This document shows, in pieces, positions 49,276 through 59,892 of a stretch of DNA of 64,000 nucleotides. The DNA is from Trichomonas vaginalis G3 (Eukaryota > Parabasalia > Trichomonadida > Trichomonadidae). The position numbers and the translations under genes were made by a program. Each line of letters begins with the position of its first letter. Positions within the stretch are counted from its first letter, which is position 1. Under the pieces are notes generated by a model. The model made no database searches. It worked only from the letters and a program-made list of their open reading frames with translations, and was not told the origin of the DNA. Location: the NCBI RefSeq assembly GCF_026262505.1, contig NC_067205.1, forward strand, positions 20,333,645-20,397,644, in the 5' to 3' direction.

Positions 49276-50457
49276 TTAATATATATTCTTCAAATATTTG
49301 TGATGGCCGTAGTTATGATCCCTTCTTAACTTATTTGGCTTGGGACTAGGTGGAGCATCTTCATCATCCTTGAAAATCTCTGGTTCTTCATGATGGTGAT
49401 GCTTTTTTCCTTTCTTTTTTACGTTTTCTTCGTCTTCATCATTGTTTACGACAGAACTCTTAAGTTTGCGATGCTTCTTCTTATACATGCTCATCATTGC
49501 TGTAAATCTTTTGTGATGTTTATTTCTTAATCTCAATCTTTCTGTATCTTCTTGAGTAAACTCTGGTTCAAGCATAAATCTTGATATAGTATTCTGTTTC
49601 TTCTCTACTTTGACGGAATCTGAATCATCTGAAAACATATCTCGATCTAAAAGTTCATTTTGTTTTGTATCAATTCCATTTCTCTTGAAACGCATAAAAA
49701 CATCCATATCAGAAGTCATTGATAATGATGATGGTGTTTTTGGTGATGGAGGAACACTAGGTTGTTGAGATGTTGTATTATCATCTGAAGTATCACTTGC
49801 AAAGATGCCAGCTGATGGAATTTTAATAATGCTTGCTAGAGGCATTTCATCACCTGATATGTCAGAGACGTTTGCGTTAAGTTGAAATACTAATTCCGTG
49901 TTACTTATATTGTAATCGCCACTGGCACCAAGTGGAATCAATCCACTATTAGTATCTAATTCTTCTGTTGTAATTGTGCTGTGATTCAATGGAATTCTTT
50001 CTTCTTCGTGGTCTTCTGAAATTGGTGGTAAAGGAAGCTCTCGAGAAACATCTTGGTGAATTAAATTGTTGAATACATCTGAATTGTTACGTGTGATTTT
50101 TGGATTGTTGAGATCTAAATTGAAAAATTGTTGAGAAGCTGCGAGCCCTTTTCGCCTATTTCTCCTTCTAGAATGGAAAGAGCTTAAAGAAAGACCAGAA
50201 TCCGACGAATCAAAGTTTAAATTTAATCTAATATTTCCACTCGAATTAATTTTAGGAACTTTCTCTTTTATACTAATACTTTCTTGATCTGTAGTGCTTT
50301 CTTCTTCTTTTTTATCGCTTGATAATGGTATACGTCCTGCAGCCACAATAATTTCTTTCAAATTTTTACCATATAATGATTTACCGCGCTTTAATTGTGT
50401 TTTAACACGCATTTTAGGAAGAGCCTGTTCCACTTGCCAATATATGTGTGGATGCAT
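49276..50457 (-). CDS. Hypothetical protein, largely disordered, basic
   Basis: This 393-residue protein has no family I can recognise. The first 45 residues look ordered (MHPHIYWQVEQALPK, then a Lys/Arg-rich helix KRGKSLYGKNLKEIIVAAG). The middle is Ser/Asp/Glu/Pro-rich, with short motifs such as PLPPISEDHEEERIPL and a Ser-Pro cluster QPSVPPSPKTPSS. The end is strongly basic and His-rich (KKKGKKHHHHEEPE) with a tail of Lys, Arg and His. The pattern suits a phosphorylated nuclear or cytoskeletal regulator; this is inference. It is divergent from the 193-residue coiled-coil gene across about 130 bp, a likely shared promoter region. Confidence 0.7.
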   Translation of the reverse strand: MHPHIYWQVEQALPKMRVKTQLKRGKSLYGKNLKEIIVAAGRIPLSSDKKEEESTTDQESISIKEKVPKINSSGNIRLNLNFDSSDSGLSLSSFHSRRRNRRKGLAASQQFFNLDLNNPKITRNNSDVFNNLIHQDVSRELPLPPISEDHEEERIPLNHSTITTEELDTNSGLIPLGASGDYNISNTELVFQLNANVSDISGDEMPLASIIKIPSAGIFASDTSDDNTTSQQPSVPPSPKTPSSLSMTSDMDVFMRFKRNGIDTKQNELLDRDMFSDDSDSVKVEKKQNTISRFMLEPEFTQEDTERLRLRNKHHKRFTAMMSMYKKKHRKLKSSVVNNDEDEENVKKKGKKHHHHEEPEIFKDDEDAPPSPKPNKLRRDHNYGHHKYLKNIY

Positions 50458-50570
50458 AGCCTTCTGTTATTAAGAATAAATCGAAAATAAAAAATAGAGG
50501 AAATAAAAAATAATTTTGAGAAGATAACGATTTTTTGTTGTATAATTTACAATGTCAGTTTTGAATTTTT

Positions 50571-50580
50571 TCTCAAGAAA
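50571..50580 (+). promoter_or_regulatory. Inr initiator of the coiled-coil gene
   Basis: TCTCAAGAAA has the A of TCA at 50,575, 11 nt before ATG 50,586. A second candidate TCAGTTTT lies further upstream at about 50,555. Confidence 0.45.
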
Positions 50581-50585
50581 AAAAA

Positions 50586-51167
50586 ATGTTTCATGAAACG
50601 CATACTTTATTAAGAACTCCTGACTTTGTAGGTGAAACACAATATGGAACTGTTAATACAGATAAGTATGGTTTGTTTAACGAAAAATATTTACTCCAAT
50701 TGCAGCAAAAACAATTACAAAGAGAAGATTATGTCAGAAGGAAGCTTAGAGGTGAATATGTACCTTCATACAAAGGATACTCAAAGAAAGGTTCGAAATC
50801 ATATAAAATAGTTAATTCTGACAATAGTAGTAGAATTGAAGATTTAAAACGACAAATTGAAGAAGTTAAGCAAGAAAGATTACGAGTAATAGCTGAAGGG
50901 GAACGAAAAGTTAAAGATTACATGGCTCAGCTCAAAAAAGAACAAGAAGAATACGCCAGAGAAACTGAAAAGCTTAGAAGCGAGGATGAACGCTTAAATA
51001 CACAATTTCTAGAAGAAGTTTCTGATTTAGATAGAAGATTATCTCAAAATGTCCACTCAATCAATGAAATTAAAGAACATATTGAAAAACACTTAAGCAA
51101 AACGCATAAAAGAAATGTAGTTGTTTCATCTATCAAGGTAAATTCGACCAAGAACCAACCACATTAA
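50586..51167 (+). CDS. Hypothetical coiled-coil protein
   Basis: The 193-residue protein has an N-terminal segment of about 70 residues without low complexity (TLLRTPDFVGETQYGTVNTD, then a Gln/Leu helix). A long predicted coiled coil runs from about residue 80 to 180 (RIEDLKRQIEEVKQERLRVI, DLDRRLSQNVHSINEIKEHI), and the tail is basic. No family was recognised. Small coiled-coil proteins of this kind are frequent in the trichomonad cytoskeleton or flagellar apparatus, but nothing here proves that. Confidence 0.75.
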   Translation: MFHETHTLLRTPDFVGETQYGTVNTDKYGLFNEKYLLQLQQKQLQREDYVRRKLRGEYVPSYKGYSKKGSKSYKIVNSDNSSRIEDLKRQIEEVKQERLRVIAEGERKVKDYMAQLKKEQEEYARETEKLRSEDERLNTQFLEEVSDLDRRLSQNVHSINEIKEHIEKHLSKTHKRNVVVSSIKVNSTKNQPH

Positions 51168-52273
51168 ATATACAAAATTAATACAAAATAATTAACTGTA
51201 ATTCATTTAAATATCTAGTTCATGCAGCGTATATCGGATTATGAAGCCATGTGATCGTTTGCTTTTGCAAACATCTTTAATAGGTTTCATGTATCCGAGA
51301 ATTAAACTATTCTGGAACGCCAAACTTCCAATATACAAGTGAAATCAAATTAGTGTAACTTCTTTCTTTACATGCGCCTGTTATTGATCTATATCGATCA
51401 AGAAAGCACCATCTATTATTAAAGAAAGATTGTAGTCTATTTACCTTCGTCAAAGTTTATATCATGAGGATGAGTGATTGTGTTCTTATTATGATCTCAT
51501 GACAATGTGCTATATTTTGAATAAATATTCAATTTAGTATTATTCTTATTGTTAGTTTGGTAAGTATTCTATCAAATTATGTTAAAATATATAAATGTTC
51601 AATATTTCACTATTGTAAGAAATTTAAAGCAAGATTATAAAAATTATGACAGTATAAGTCTAATTTTAGACCATTATAATATTGAAAACAAAGAATTTGT
51701 CTAAATTATGTTTGCCCTAGTTTTAAAAATCATGAATTTTTGCGTTTTTCTAACCAAATTTTTGAAAAAATTCAAAAATTATCAAAAATAATAGCAGTTT
51801 TCAACTTCAAATACTCTATTTATGAAAAATTAAAATATCATAAATCATATGTTTTAGCTCTTTAATGGATAGGCATACAAAAATATTCATATATCTCCAA
51901 AAATTTGATTAAAATCTTTTATAGGTTAGCCTTTGTATGTAAGAAACATAATACATATGCTTATACAGAAAGAATCTAATCTATTTCCATGCTTTGATAT
52001 TTCTCAATTAGATTGACCAGCAAAATTCGATTAGCAAATCATGGATGCAAGCTGAGAGCTATCATGTTGCCAATGTATTTTTATCACAGCTTAGAGTTTT
52101 CATCACAATACATTACTTAACATCTAAAAATCTAGATTCAAATTAATATAAAATTAGCAAATTCTTTCATGATTCCTTCTTGATTGATAAAACAATCTTA
52201 TTATCAAATAAGAGTTAATGTTATCTTATATTAGAAAAAATATTAATTCAAACTTTACCTTATTTTATTCAAT
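51168..52273. other. Intergenic with possible decayed coding fragments
   Basis: Between about 51,215 and 51,500 the minus strand shows protein-like stretches in changing frames, for example THPHDINFDEGK, RWCFLDRYRSITGACKERSY and YMKPIKDVCKSKRSHGFIIR followed by a stop. They may be a worn host gene of unknown family. The remainder (51.5-52.2 kb) is AT-rich and shows nothing. Confidence 0.3.
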
Positions 52274-53734
52274 TTAATAACGATAGGCATCAGACTTGTA
52301 TGGACCCTCAACTGGAACGTTGATGTAGTCAGCCTGCTTCTGTGTAAGCTTTGTAAGGTGGACATCGAGAGATCCGAGGTGGAGGCGAGCGACTTCTTCA
52401 TCGAGATGCTTTGGAAGTGTGTAAACCTTCTTCTCGAGCTTGCCCTTCTTTTCGAGGAGGTCGAGCTGAGCGAGTGTCTGGTTTGTGAATGACATTGACA
52501 TAACGAAAGATGGGTGACCTGTAGCGCAGCCAAGGTTAAGAAGGCGGCCCTCAGCGAGAAGGAGGATAGCATGGCCATCTGGGAATTCCCACATGTCGTA
52601 TTCTGGCTTGATTGGGATATGCTTGATGCCTGGGCAGTTCTTAAGGCCTTCTGTATCAATTTCGTTATCGAAGTGGCCGATGTTGCCGACAATAGCCTTG
52701 TCCTTCATCTGAGCCATCATATCGACTGTAATGATATCGCAGTTTCCTGTGCATGTAACGAAGATATCGACATCCTTGACGACTTCCTCGATGCGGCGGA
52801 CCTGGTAGCCTTCCATGGCAGCCTGGAGAGCGCAGATTGGGTCGACTTCTGTGATGATAACACGAGCGCCCTGGCCACGGAGGGATTGAGCGCAGCCCTT
52901 GCCGACATCGCCATAGCCCATGACGAGAGCTGTCTTTCCGCCGATCATGACGTCAGATGCGCGGTTGATGCCGTCGATAAGAGAATGGCGGCAGCCGTAG
53001 ATGTTGTCGAACTTAGACTTTGTAACAGCATCGTTAACGTTGATGGCTGGGAAGAGGAGTTTGCCCTCCTTCTCGAGCTGGTAAAGACGATGAACGCCTG
53101 TTGTTGTTTCTTCGGAAACGCCGTTCATCTGGGCAGCGACTGTGTGCCAGTGGTTCTTGTCCTGGTTGAAGACCTGCTTGAGGACAGCGAGGACGCATGT
53201 GTATTCGTAGTTGTCGCCTTTCTGTGGATCTGGAACTGCTCCGGCGTTTTCGAACTCGAAGCCCTTCTGGATGAGGAGTGTAGCATCGCCACCATCATCA
53301 ACGATCTGCTGTGGGCCCTTGCCATCTGGCCATGTGAGGGCGCGGTATGTATTTTCCCAATATTCTGGGAGGGTTTCGCCCTTCCAAGCGAAAACTGGGA
53401 TACCTGCTGGCTTTTCTGGTGTGCCTTCCTTGCCAACAACGATAGCGGCTGCAGCTGTATCCTGAGTAGAGAAGATATTGCAGGAAGCCCATCTGACATC
53501 AGCACCGAGAGCTGTGAGTGTCTCGATGAGGACGGCAGTCTGGACTGTCATATGAAGGGAACCAGAAATCCTGATACCCTTCAAAGGCTTAGAGGCAGAA
53601 TAGCGCTCACGGAGAACCATGAGACCTGGCATTTCCTTTTCTGCAAGGGTAAGTTCCTTGCGGCCAAGGACGTGGAGGTTGATATCAGCAATTCTGTACT
53701 CAAATGGAGCTCCCTCAGGTGACTTGCAAGCCAT
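52274..53734 (-). CDS. SAHH: S-adenosylhomocysteine hydrolase
   Basis: This complete 486-residue cytosolic enzyme splits S-adenosylhomocysteine into adenosine and homocysteine, keeping methylation reactions going. It has the N-terminal substrate domain ([17 protein letters not shown], then the conserved CNIFSTQD) and the NAD region [18 protein letters not shown]. The Rossmann motif [12 protein letters not shown] lies at about residue 273, followed by GHFDNEID and the C-terminal NAD-contacting tail ending KSDAYRY. An extra segment of about 40 residues after residue 150 marks the longer bacterial/plant-type form. The start is supported by an Inr 11 nt upstream, and the stop lies in TAAATT, matching the UAAA poly(A) rule. 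G+C and codon choice are far higher than in neighbours, as for a highly expressed gene. Confidence 0.97.
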   Translation of the reverse strand: MACKSPEGAPFEYRIADINLHVLGRKELTLAEKEMPGLMVLRERYSASKPLKGIRISGSLHMTVQTAVLIETLTALGADVRWASCNIFSTQDTAAAAIVVGKEGTPEKPAGIPVFAWKGETLPEYWENTYRALTWPDGKGPQQIVDDGGDATLLIQKGFEFENAGAVPDPQKGDNYEYTCVLAVLKQVFNQDKNHWHTVAAQMNGVSEETTTGVHRLYQLEKEGKLLFPAINVNDAVTKSKFDNIYGCRHSLIDGINRASDVMIGGKTALVMGYGDVGKGCAQSLRGQGARVIITEVDPICALQAAMEGYQVRRIEEVVKDVDIFVTCTGNCDIITVDMMAQMKDKAIVGNIGHFDNEIDTEGLKNCPGIKHIPIKPEYDMWEFPDGHAILLLAEGRLLNLGCATGHPSFVMSMSFTNQTLAQLDLLEKKGKLEKKVYTLPKHLDEEVARLHLGSLDVHLTKLTQKQADYINVPVEGPYKSDAYRY

Positions 53735-53737
53735 CTT

Positions 53738-53749
53738 ATAAAAATGATT
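53738..53749 (-). promoter_or_regulatory. Inr initiator of the SAHH gene
   Basis: The minus strand reads AATCATTTTTAT then AAG ATG. The A of TCA (53,745) is 11 nt before the start codon, the same spacing as in the alcohol dehydrogenase gene. Confidence 0.6.
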
Positions 53750-54851
53750 TCGTCGTTGGCCCTGAAAAATTTCTGAAGAAAGTCCGACACTTTTTGGATT
53801 GCGAATTGACCAAACTTCCTGTATCGACGCTCAATGTTATCTTAAGAATAGTTCGCATTCTGATTAATTCGGAAAGCCACGTAACAGGATGTTATAACAA
53901 TAGGCTTTATTAACATAATAAAATTTTTATTTCAATTTTTGAAACCAAGAAAAATAAAACGTCGATTTATTGTCTTCACTATTTGAAATTTTAAATAAAA
54001 ATTTCGATGGAGAACAAGACACAATTTTAATAGAATAAGACGATATAATCAGTATTCAAAAAATGAAATTCTCAAATAATAATTGATGTATAATTTTATA
54101 ATCGATCATATAAAATTATGAAAATTTTTAAAATTTTCCCAAAAGTTGCTCACAAAAGGAGTGTTGTAAATGATAAATACTACGATCGCGTGTGATTGTT
54201 GGTAATGAGACTTACAAACAACATGCGCTTTAAGCTTATTGTTAAAATCCTTACAGTTTTTCAAAATATTTTTTGGAAAGAACAAATAATCATCGCTAAC
54301 ATAATCAGAATTTTGTCTTGATTTGGCGAATTAAAAATATGCTCTATTCAAAATAGCAATTTCTTTAGACTTCACTTGAGAATATCTAGATTTCTCGAGA
54401 TTGCGTTTGCTGAATAATATTTTTGATCTTACGATCAATATGATAGGCCAATTTTACATGCTTTATTTTGATTTAACTTAAATTTTACTGTTGCCTATAA
54501 ACGATTTTTTTTGGATGGAATGTTATTGATATTTCACATGTGGTACACAAGTAACTGATCTTGTATCTTTGGATTAGGCTTGGCTGCTTTGTTAAATTTA
54601 TCTGGAAATTATTATCATCATATTTAAGCGGAAATAATTGTTGACGAACTTTCTGACTGAAAAAATATTACATGCTTAAAATTTATGAATAATTTTGTCT
54701 TTTTTTCTAAAATGGATTGGCCATAGTTTCAAAGTTTCCAGAACGCTTTATTGACTTAGTGGATGATTCTTTATGTTTGATTTGTCTCTTCTGCCTCAAT
54801 AATACCAGACATAATTTAAGAGAACAGATTTGATTCTTAGTAATTTCCTAA
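53750..54851. other. Intergenic, with one worn dispersed repeat
   Basis: This is about 1.1 kb of AT-rich DNA between divergent genes. At about 54,194 GTGATTGTTGGTAATG resembles the repeats at 3828 and 3959. No gene or RNA was recognised, and no clear TCA initiator precedes the gene at 54,852. Confidence 0.4.
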
Positions 54852-57035
54852 ATGACAATCCAATACACCGATATTCACCAAAGTAGCTATTCAAGCGACT
54901 ATAGAACACTTAACAAAGTTAGTGATACATCGCAGTACCTCAGAATATCTGCAAAATGTGAAATTATTAAAGATAATTGCTTTAGCAAACTAAATTCATT
55001 AATTTCATTCACATTTGAAGAAAATCCTAATTTAGCGACAATTGAAGCTTATTCATTTTATTCATGCACAAATCTTATTCAAATTAATTTGTCTATGTGT
55101 ACAAAACTCACAAAAATATCTAACCATGCATTTAATTCATGCCCAAAATGTGTTGAATTGTATTTACCCAAAGGACTCCTTGAGATAGGAGTAAATTCAT
55201 TTTCTGGTGATCAAGAAATTTCCAGTATAATAATTCCAGCTTCAGTAAATAAGATAGATAATGAAGCATTTACTAATTGTAAAAAATTAGAAAACGTTAC
55301 GTTTGAAGAAGGTTCAAATCTAGCTCAGCTTGATTCAATCTTTAAATTCACTGCGATTAAATCATTTGAAATTCCACAAAATTGTAAAAAAGTCGATGGA
55401 GATTTATTTAGTGATTTAACAATAACAAATCTTACAATTCATCGTGATAATCATTATCTAATTATTGAAAATAATACTGTTTTTTCTGCTGATAAAAGCA
55501 CTTTGTTCTTTTTTTGCAATAGATCTTTTCAAACATATGAAATTCCTAATTATGTAACTATTTTAGGAAGGAATAGTTTCTATCAATCAAAACTTGTCAC
55601 AATTACAATTCTTGAAAATGTAACAACAATAGATTACTATGTTTTTAAAAATTGTAACAATTTGAAAAATGTTACATTTTTAGGATCTGTTTATTCTTTT
55701 GAGATTGGAGTATTTGACAATTGCAATAATCTTGAACTCTTTATTTTCAATAATTCTGCAACTATTACAAAATCTTATCTATTAATATCAGAATATGTAA
55801 AAAATGCAAATATTTTGTTCAATTACAAAGTTCTATTTGATAAGAGTGCAATTTCCAGAAATGTTAATGTTTCGATTTCATATCTGAATGAACCTAATCT
55901 AATAATCACTCCAATTGCATTGATTATGAACTCTATTCAAACAGAAATTTATGAATATTATGGATATAACTATAATGATGTTACAATTCCTAAACAAGTT
56001 ACAAAAATCAGAAAAAATGCATTTGAAAACTCAACAATTCCTAAAATTGATTTTGAAGCTGATTCAGAACTTTCTGTGATTGAAGATAATGCATTTCTAA
56101 ATTGTTCAAAGATAAATACATTTGACTTTACTTCTACCAAATTAAGTTATTTAGGATATTCTGTATTTAAGAATTGCAGTGAATTAGCATTTGTCAATTT
56201 TGCAACAACAAATTTTGAAGTGAATGATAATTTGAATGATAATTTGTTTGAAAACTGCAATAAACTTGTTAATATAAGTAATATCAATAATACCTCTGAT
56301 AGCTGCTTTCTTGACTGCGTGAATTTAACTAAAGTTTCTATCCGAGATGGTTCTGAGCTCATTGGAATTCGATCATTTGAGAATTGTTATTCATTAGAAA
56401 TCATCAATATTCCTTCAACTGTTCGAATTATATCAGAATATGCATTCATTAACTGTAAGAATCTCAGTTCGATTATATTCGAGTCACCAAACTCTCTTGA
56501 GAAAATATCAATTAATTCATTTTCAGAATGTGATTCTCTTAGAAATATTAGTGATTTTTTATCATTGAAATATATTTGTACATATAACACTATATATTAT
56601 ATAAATGGATCAAATATCAGTCTTATCTTTCATTTAAGAAATTCAGAAGATACATTTCTTTCAATAAACTGTAGTGTTATCTGTAGTTATTCATTCAATT
56701 ATAGTAACAATATTGAAAACATAAGTATTGTTTCTAATAGCGTTTCTTTGATTGAATCATTTTCATTTAACAAATGCCAAAATCTCAAACATATTAACTT
56801 TCCAATGTCAATTAAAACAGTTCAATATCTTGCATTTAATGAATGTAAAAACATTCAATGTCCTATTATTATTGAGGATATATCGCATAAATTTATTAAT
56901 ATGCTTTCTCAATCAGGAATTCCACGAAGAATAATTTTTTCATGTGTCGCAATATACGAATCATATGATTTTCGAAGAGTGAAATCCATATGCAATACAT
57001 CTGCCAGTCTTTTCTGGAAATACCTTAGTAAATGA
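54852..57035 (+). CDS. BspA-like leucine-rich repeat protein (LRR_5/TpLRR)
   Basis: The 727-residue protein is made almost wholly of BspA-type (Treponema pallidum-like) leucine-rich repeats of about 23 residues. Their pattern is I-x-x-x-A/S-F-x-x-C-x-x-L, for example TIEAYSFYSCTNLIQINL, KIDNEAFTNCKKLENVTF and IIPASVNKI. There are two longer breaks, at about residues 180-215 and 300-375, where the repeat pattern loosens. BspA proteins are adhesins on bacteria and on trichomonads, where they form one of the largest gene families. No signal peptide or C-terminal membrane span is visible, so this member may be cytosolic, or released without a classical signal. The frame is intact. Confidence 0.9.
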   Translation: MTIQYTDIHQSSYSSDYRTLNKVSDTSQYLRISAKCEIIKDNCFSKLNSLISFTFEENPNLATIEAYSFYSCTNLIQINLSMCTKLTKISNHAFNSCPKCVELYLPKGLLEIGVNSFSGDQEISSIIIPASVNKIDNEAFTNCKKLENVTFEEGSNLAQLDSIFKFTAIKSFEIPQNCKKVDGDLFSDLTITNLTIHRDNHYLIIENNTVFSADKSTLFFFCNRSFQTYEIPNYVTILGRNSFYQSKLVTITILENVTTIDYYVFKNCNNLKNVTFLGSVYSFEIGVFDNCNNLELFIFNNSATITKSYLLISEYVKNANILFNYKVLFDKSAISRNVNVSISYLNEPNLIITPIALIMNSIQTEIYEYYGYNYNDVTIPKQVTKIRKNAFENSTIPKIDFEADSELSVIEDNAFLNCSKINTFDFTSTKLSYLGYSVFKNCSELAFVNFATTNFEVNDNLNDNLFENCNKLVNISNINNTSDSCFLDCVNLTKVSIRDGSELIGIRSFENCYSLEIINIPSTVRIISEYAFINCKNLSSIIFESPNSLEKISINSFSECDSLRNISDFLSLKYICTYNTIYYINGSNISLIFHLRNSEDTFLSINCSVICSYSFNYSNNIENISIVSNSVSLIESFSFNKCQNLKHINFPMSIKTVQYLAFNECKNIQCPIIIEDISHKFINMLSQSGIPRRIIFSCVAIYESYDFRRVKSICNTSASLFWKYLSK

Positions 57036-57743
57036 TAAAAATAATACTATATTACACTTCTTTTTACATTATTTTAATTGTTTTGAATATTTTTGTTTCT
57101 GAGATTCTGTTTGTCAAAAACTATACATTTAGAATTGTGCACATTCTCTATATTAACAGTTTAGTTTATATGTTCATTTTGGAAAATATCTAGGCAAATT
57201 CATATCCATGCATTTATCTATATATAGTTCACTTATATTTTATCAAAGTCTAATTATAAATCGGTTTTATGCAAATTATATACTAAATTAACTTTCCTAT
57301 TTAATAATGTAATCAATTGATAGCGTTAAGGTATGTCTGTTTCAATATAGTATGATTGCATTTGATTCAGTTAAATTATATTCGTATTTATGGAATCCTA
57401 ATCACTTTAAGCCTTGTAATCTTAACAATCAAAAATATTCATAAATAAGTTTGACACTTTTTACGGGCTTAGAAATATTCACTTTATAATCGTCGTCCCT
57501 ACTCAAAAAGTGACTATATTATATTTATTATAGATATTATTTCCTGCAATTTATTTGCTTTTAATTCGTTCTTTATCCCATGATAGTTTTCGATCATTGC
57601 CATTTTTAATAAAATGCATCTTTAATCTTCCAATGTCGTTGATTTTTTTATATGTACTTTTTTTTACTTTTTAACTTGTATACAAAAATGGTACAAAATA
57701 TTTTCCAAAAAAGAAATTTCTGAATGAATATAATGAACATATT
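57036..57743. other. Intergenic containing a NEK-tail gene fragment
   Basis: Apart from the kinase-tail fragment at 57,558-57,645 this AT-rich stretch shows nothing. Confidence 0.4.
57558..57645 (-). pseudogene. Fragment of the NEK kinase tail
   Basis: About 88 bp resemble 60,393-60,482 inside the NEK gene at roughly three quarters identity (shared runs TTTTAATTCGTTCTTTA, CCCATGAT, AATGTCGTTGATT). The fragment corresponds to the PSWAKERIKSE region of the protein. It has no frame of its own and is probably a decayed partial duplicate. Confidence 0.65.
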
Positions 57744-58697
57744 TTATTTTCTTTGATTCGGACAAACAATATTATATATCTCCTTCACACGATGAAACTC
57801 ATTGAACTCTAAGTCATTAGAAAATGGATCTGTTGATATACTTGAATTATCAACAAATCCACTAGATTCAGAAGAAGCGAAATATTCATCAAAATTACAT
57901 CGATATATATAAATCTGTCCGCCAAAAGCATAAAATATTGGTACACGCTCAACTGTTAGAGTATTTTGGAAAACTGAATCATAAATATCAAGTCTTTTTG
58001 AATCAGCAAAAATTAATCCATAATTCCACTGCGTTTGGAAGTTGTTAACATAATTACATCTTTCAATTCTTCCATCACAGAAACTAAAATAATTGATTAT
58101 ACTCCCAGCTTCTAAATTCTCAAAATTACAAAATGAAACATTTGTTGTTAATGTAGCTTCCGAATAACGAAAAGCTGTTGACCAGAATGAAACGCAGTTA
58201 GAAATGTTTGTTTTCGAAAGAGTTGATAAACCTTGGTATTGAAAAATCATTCCCACAAAAGTAGATCTATCTCCTCCATTAGAAATTGATCATCGGAGGA
58301 TTGTACTGTTGATGTTGCCTTCGAAATAAGTAAAATGACCTTCTGTTGGAGTTTTACTTTCAAACGAACAAAATTTATCAATAATAATGTCATTTTTACT
58401 AGAGCTATTTATATGTATTGTACCTGGACCTTTGTTGAAAATGTTTTCACAAAGTAAAAATGAATAATCTGAAATATCTTGGAATTTGATGGCTATATCT
58501 TGTATGCTTGTGAACACACATATATATGTGAAGCATTTTCTATTGGATGCTGTAACGTTCTGGTTTTCACCTTGAATAACTTTAGAAGGAGGACTAATTC
58601 CTGCATAATAATGAAGCCAAATATCATTAGGGTCTCCATATCGATGAAATCTTCTTAACTCTTCAATACATTTTATATTTCCAACGAATCCAGACAT
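57744..58697 (-). pseudogene. Beta-helix-type surface protein family, copy D (one in-frame stop)
   Basis: This is the only copy with an ATG at the family N-terminus (MSGFVGNIKCIEELRRFHRY). In frame it spans 318 codons, interrupted by a single TGA at about codon 137, where the other copies have the GGA of LQGS. Block order is as in the other copies, ending TDPFSNDLEFNEFHR and a short charged tail. No signal peptide or membrane anchor is seen. With the stop, only the N-terminal 135 residues would be made. Confidence 0.65.
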
Positions 58698-59044
58698 TCA
58701 TTACGAATTGAAAATTTTATAGGAACCTTAAATTTTATTAAAAAGTGACCAGTCTAGACCAACCTGCATGTCTCCGTGTTTACTATAAATTTGGGCCAAA
58801 TTTGCATGAGTTTACAAAGTATTGCTATTAGACAGAGCAATTGCATGCTGTTTCTAATCATTTAAATCAAATTTGGCATCATTTCTTGCTCGAATTTCTT
58901 TTAAATATTCTTTCAATATGATGAAAAATGATAAAATTGAGAGGTTCGACACAGATTGATCTGTAACAAATTGAATGTAACCACGTAGACACATAGATTG
59001 ATGCTAAGTTAAAAAAAACACTGAAAAGATTTTTTTAATATTTC

Positions 59045-59078
59045 AGATTACTGCTTTCTTGACTGTGTGAATTTAACT
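59045..59078 (+). pseudogene. Short fragment of a BspA-like LRR gene
   Basis: CTGCTTTCTTGACTG(T/C)GTGAATTTAACT matches about 56,302-56,333 of the LRR gene with one difference. It is too short to code for anything. Confidence 0.55.
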
Positions 59079-59499
59079 ATTATTTATATCCTATTCTGCT
59101 AATTACCTTTAGGGAACAAACTCAATGGTAGTGGTTTCCAGTCGAAATTGTCTCATTCAAAGCTTAATTAGATTTGTATCTAGTCTTCCAATAATGTGTC
59201 TAAGCCAGTGAGATACATTAAACACTAAATTTCAATAGTTATACTAAAAGCTTTACAGAACAAATTTTATTTTCAATTCTCATATGTTGAGATAAATGCA
59301 CCTTTTCCCTTCCAGATTTTAAAAATTTTGTATGATTTTGTATGTTTTCGATAACCTTATAATCATAAACATCGTTTTCACTTAGTTTGAATATGATACT
59401 ATGATACATCATCACTTAAGGTTTATACACATATAAACAAAACAAAATAAAAATGATTTTATGGGTTTGAAAAGTGTTGTTTTTATAATAGCTTTCACT

Positions 59500-59519
59500 T
59501 CACTTTCCGGCACCCTTAA
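59500..59519 (+). repeat. 20-bp direct repeat, copy 1
   Basis: TCACTTTCCGGCACCCTTAA is identical to 59,873-59,892, 373 bp away. It is GC-richer than its surroundings. It could be the end of a small mobile element or a regulatory site. Confidence 0.6.
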
Positions 59520-59872
59520 AAAATTGAGAAGATACAGAATCCAGTGAGATGGTTGTGCAATAGGTCTTAGTTTTGAAGTTACCCACTAATTGCATCTCGA
59601 CACTTTTTAACAAGTGCCAAATGTTTTCTATAAAATATCTAGTATCTTGTACCTAGATATCATTCCTGCAGTATCAGCCCCTGCCATGGAATAACCAGGG
59701 ACTATATAGGTCCGCAAGTTCTAAAATTGCGAAACAGTTTTCTTCATACTGGAAGTATCCAAGACCTCAATATCATAGAAATAAAAACATTAGTATATAC
59801 ACTACTAATATATGTTTCAATATCATTAATATCTTTACTACAAATGAAGTTATGAGCAATACTCGCGTCACC

Positions 59873-59892
59873 TCACTTTCCGGCACCCTTAA
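59873..59892 (+). repeat. 20-bp direct repeat, copy 2
   Basis: This is the second exact copy, less than 100 bp beyond the 3' end of the NEK gene. Confidence 0.6.

Noticed and set aside
52514-53722. 402-codon forward frame opposite the SAHH gene
   Set aside because: It is an antisense shadow produced by the strong codon bias of SAHH; it has Cys/Asp/Val-rich composition and no motif.
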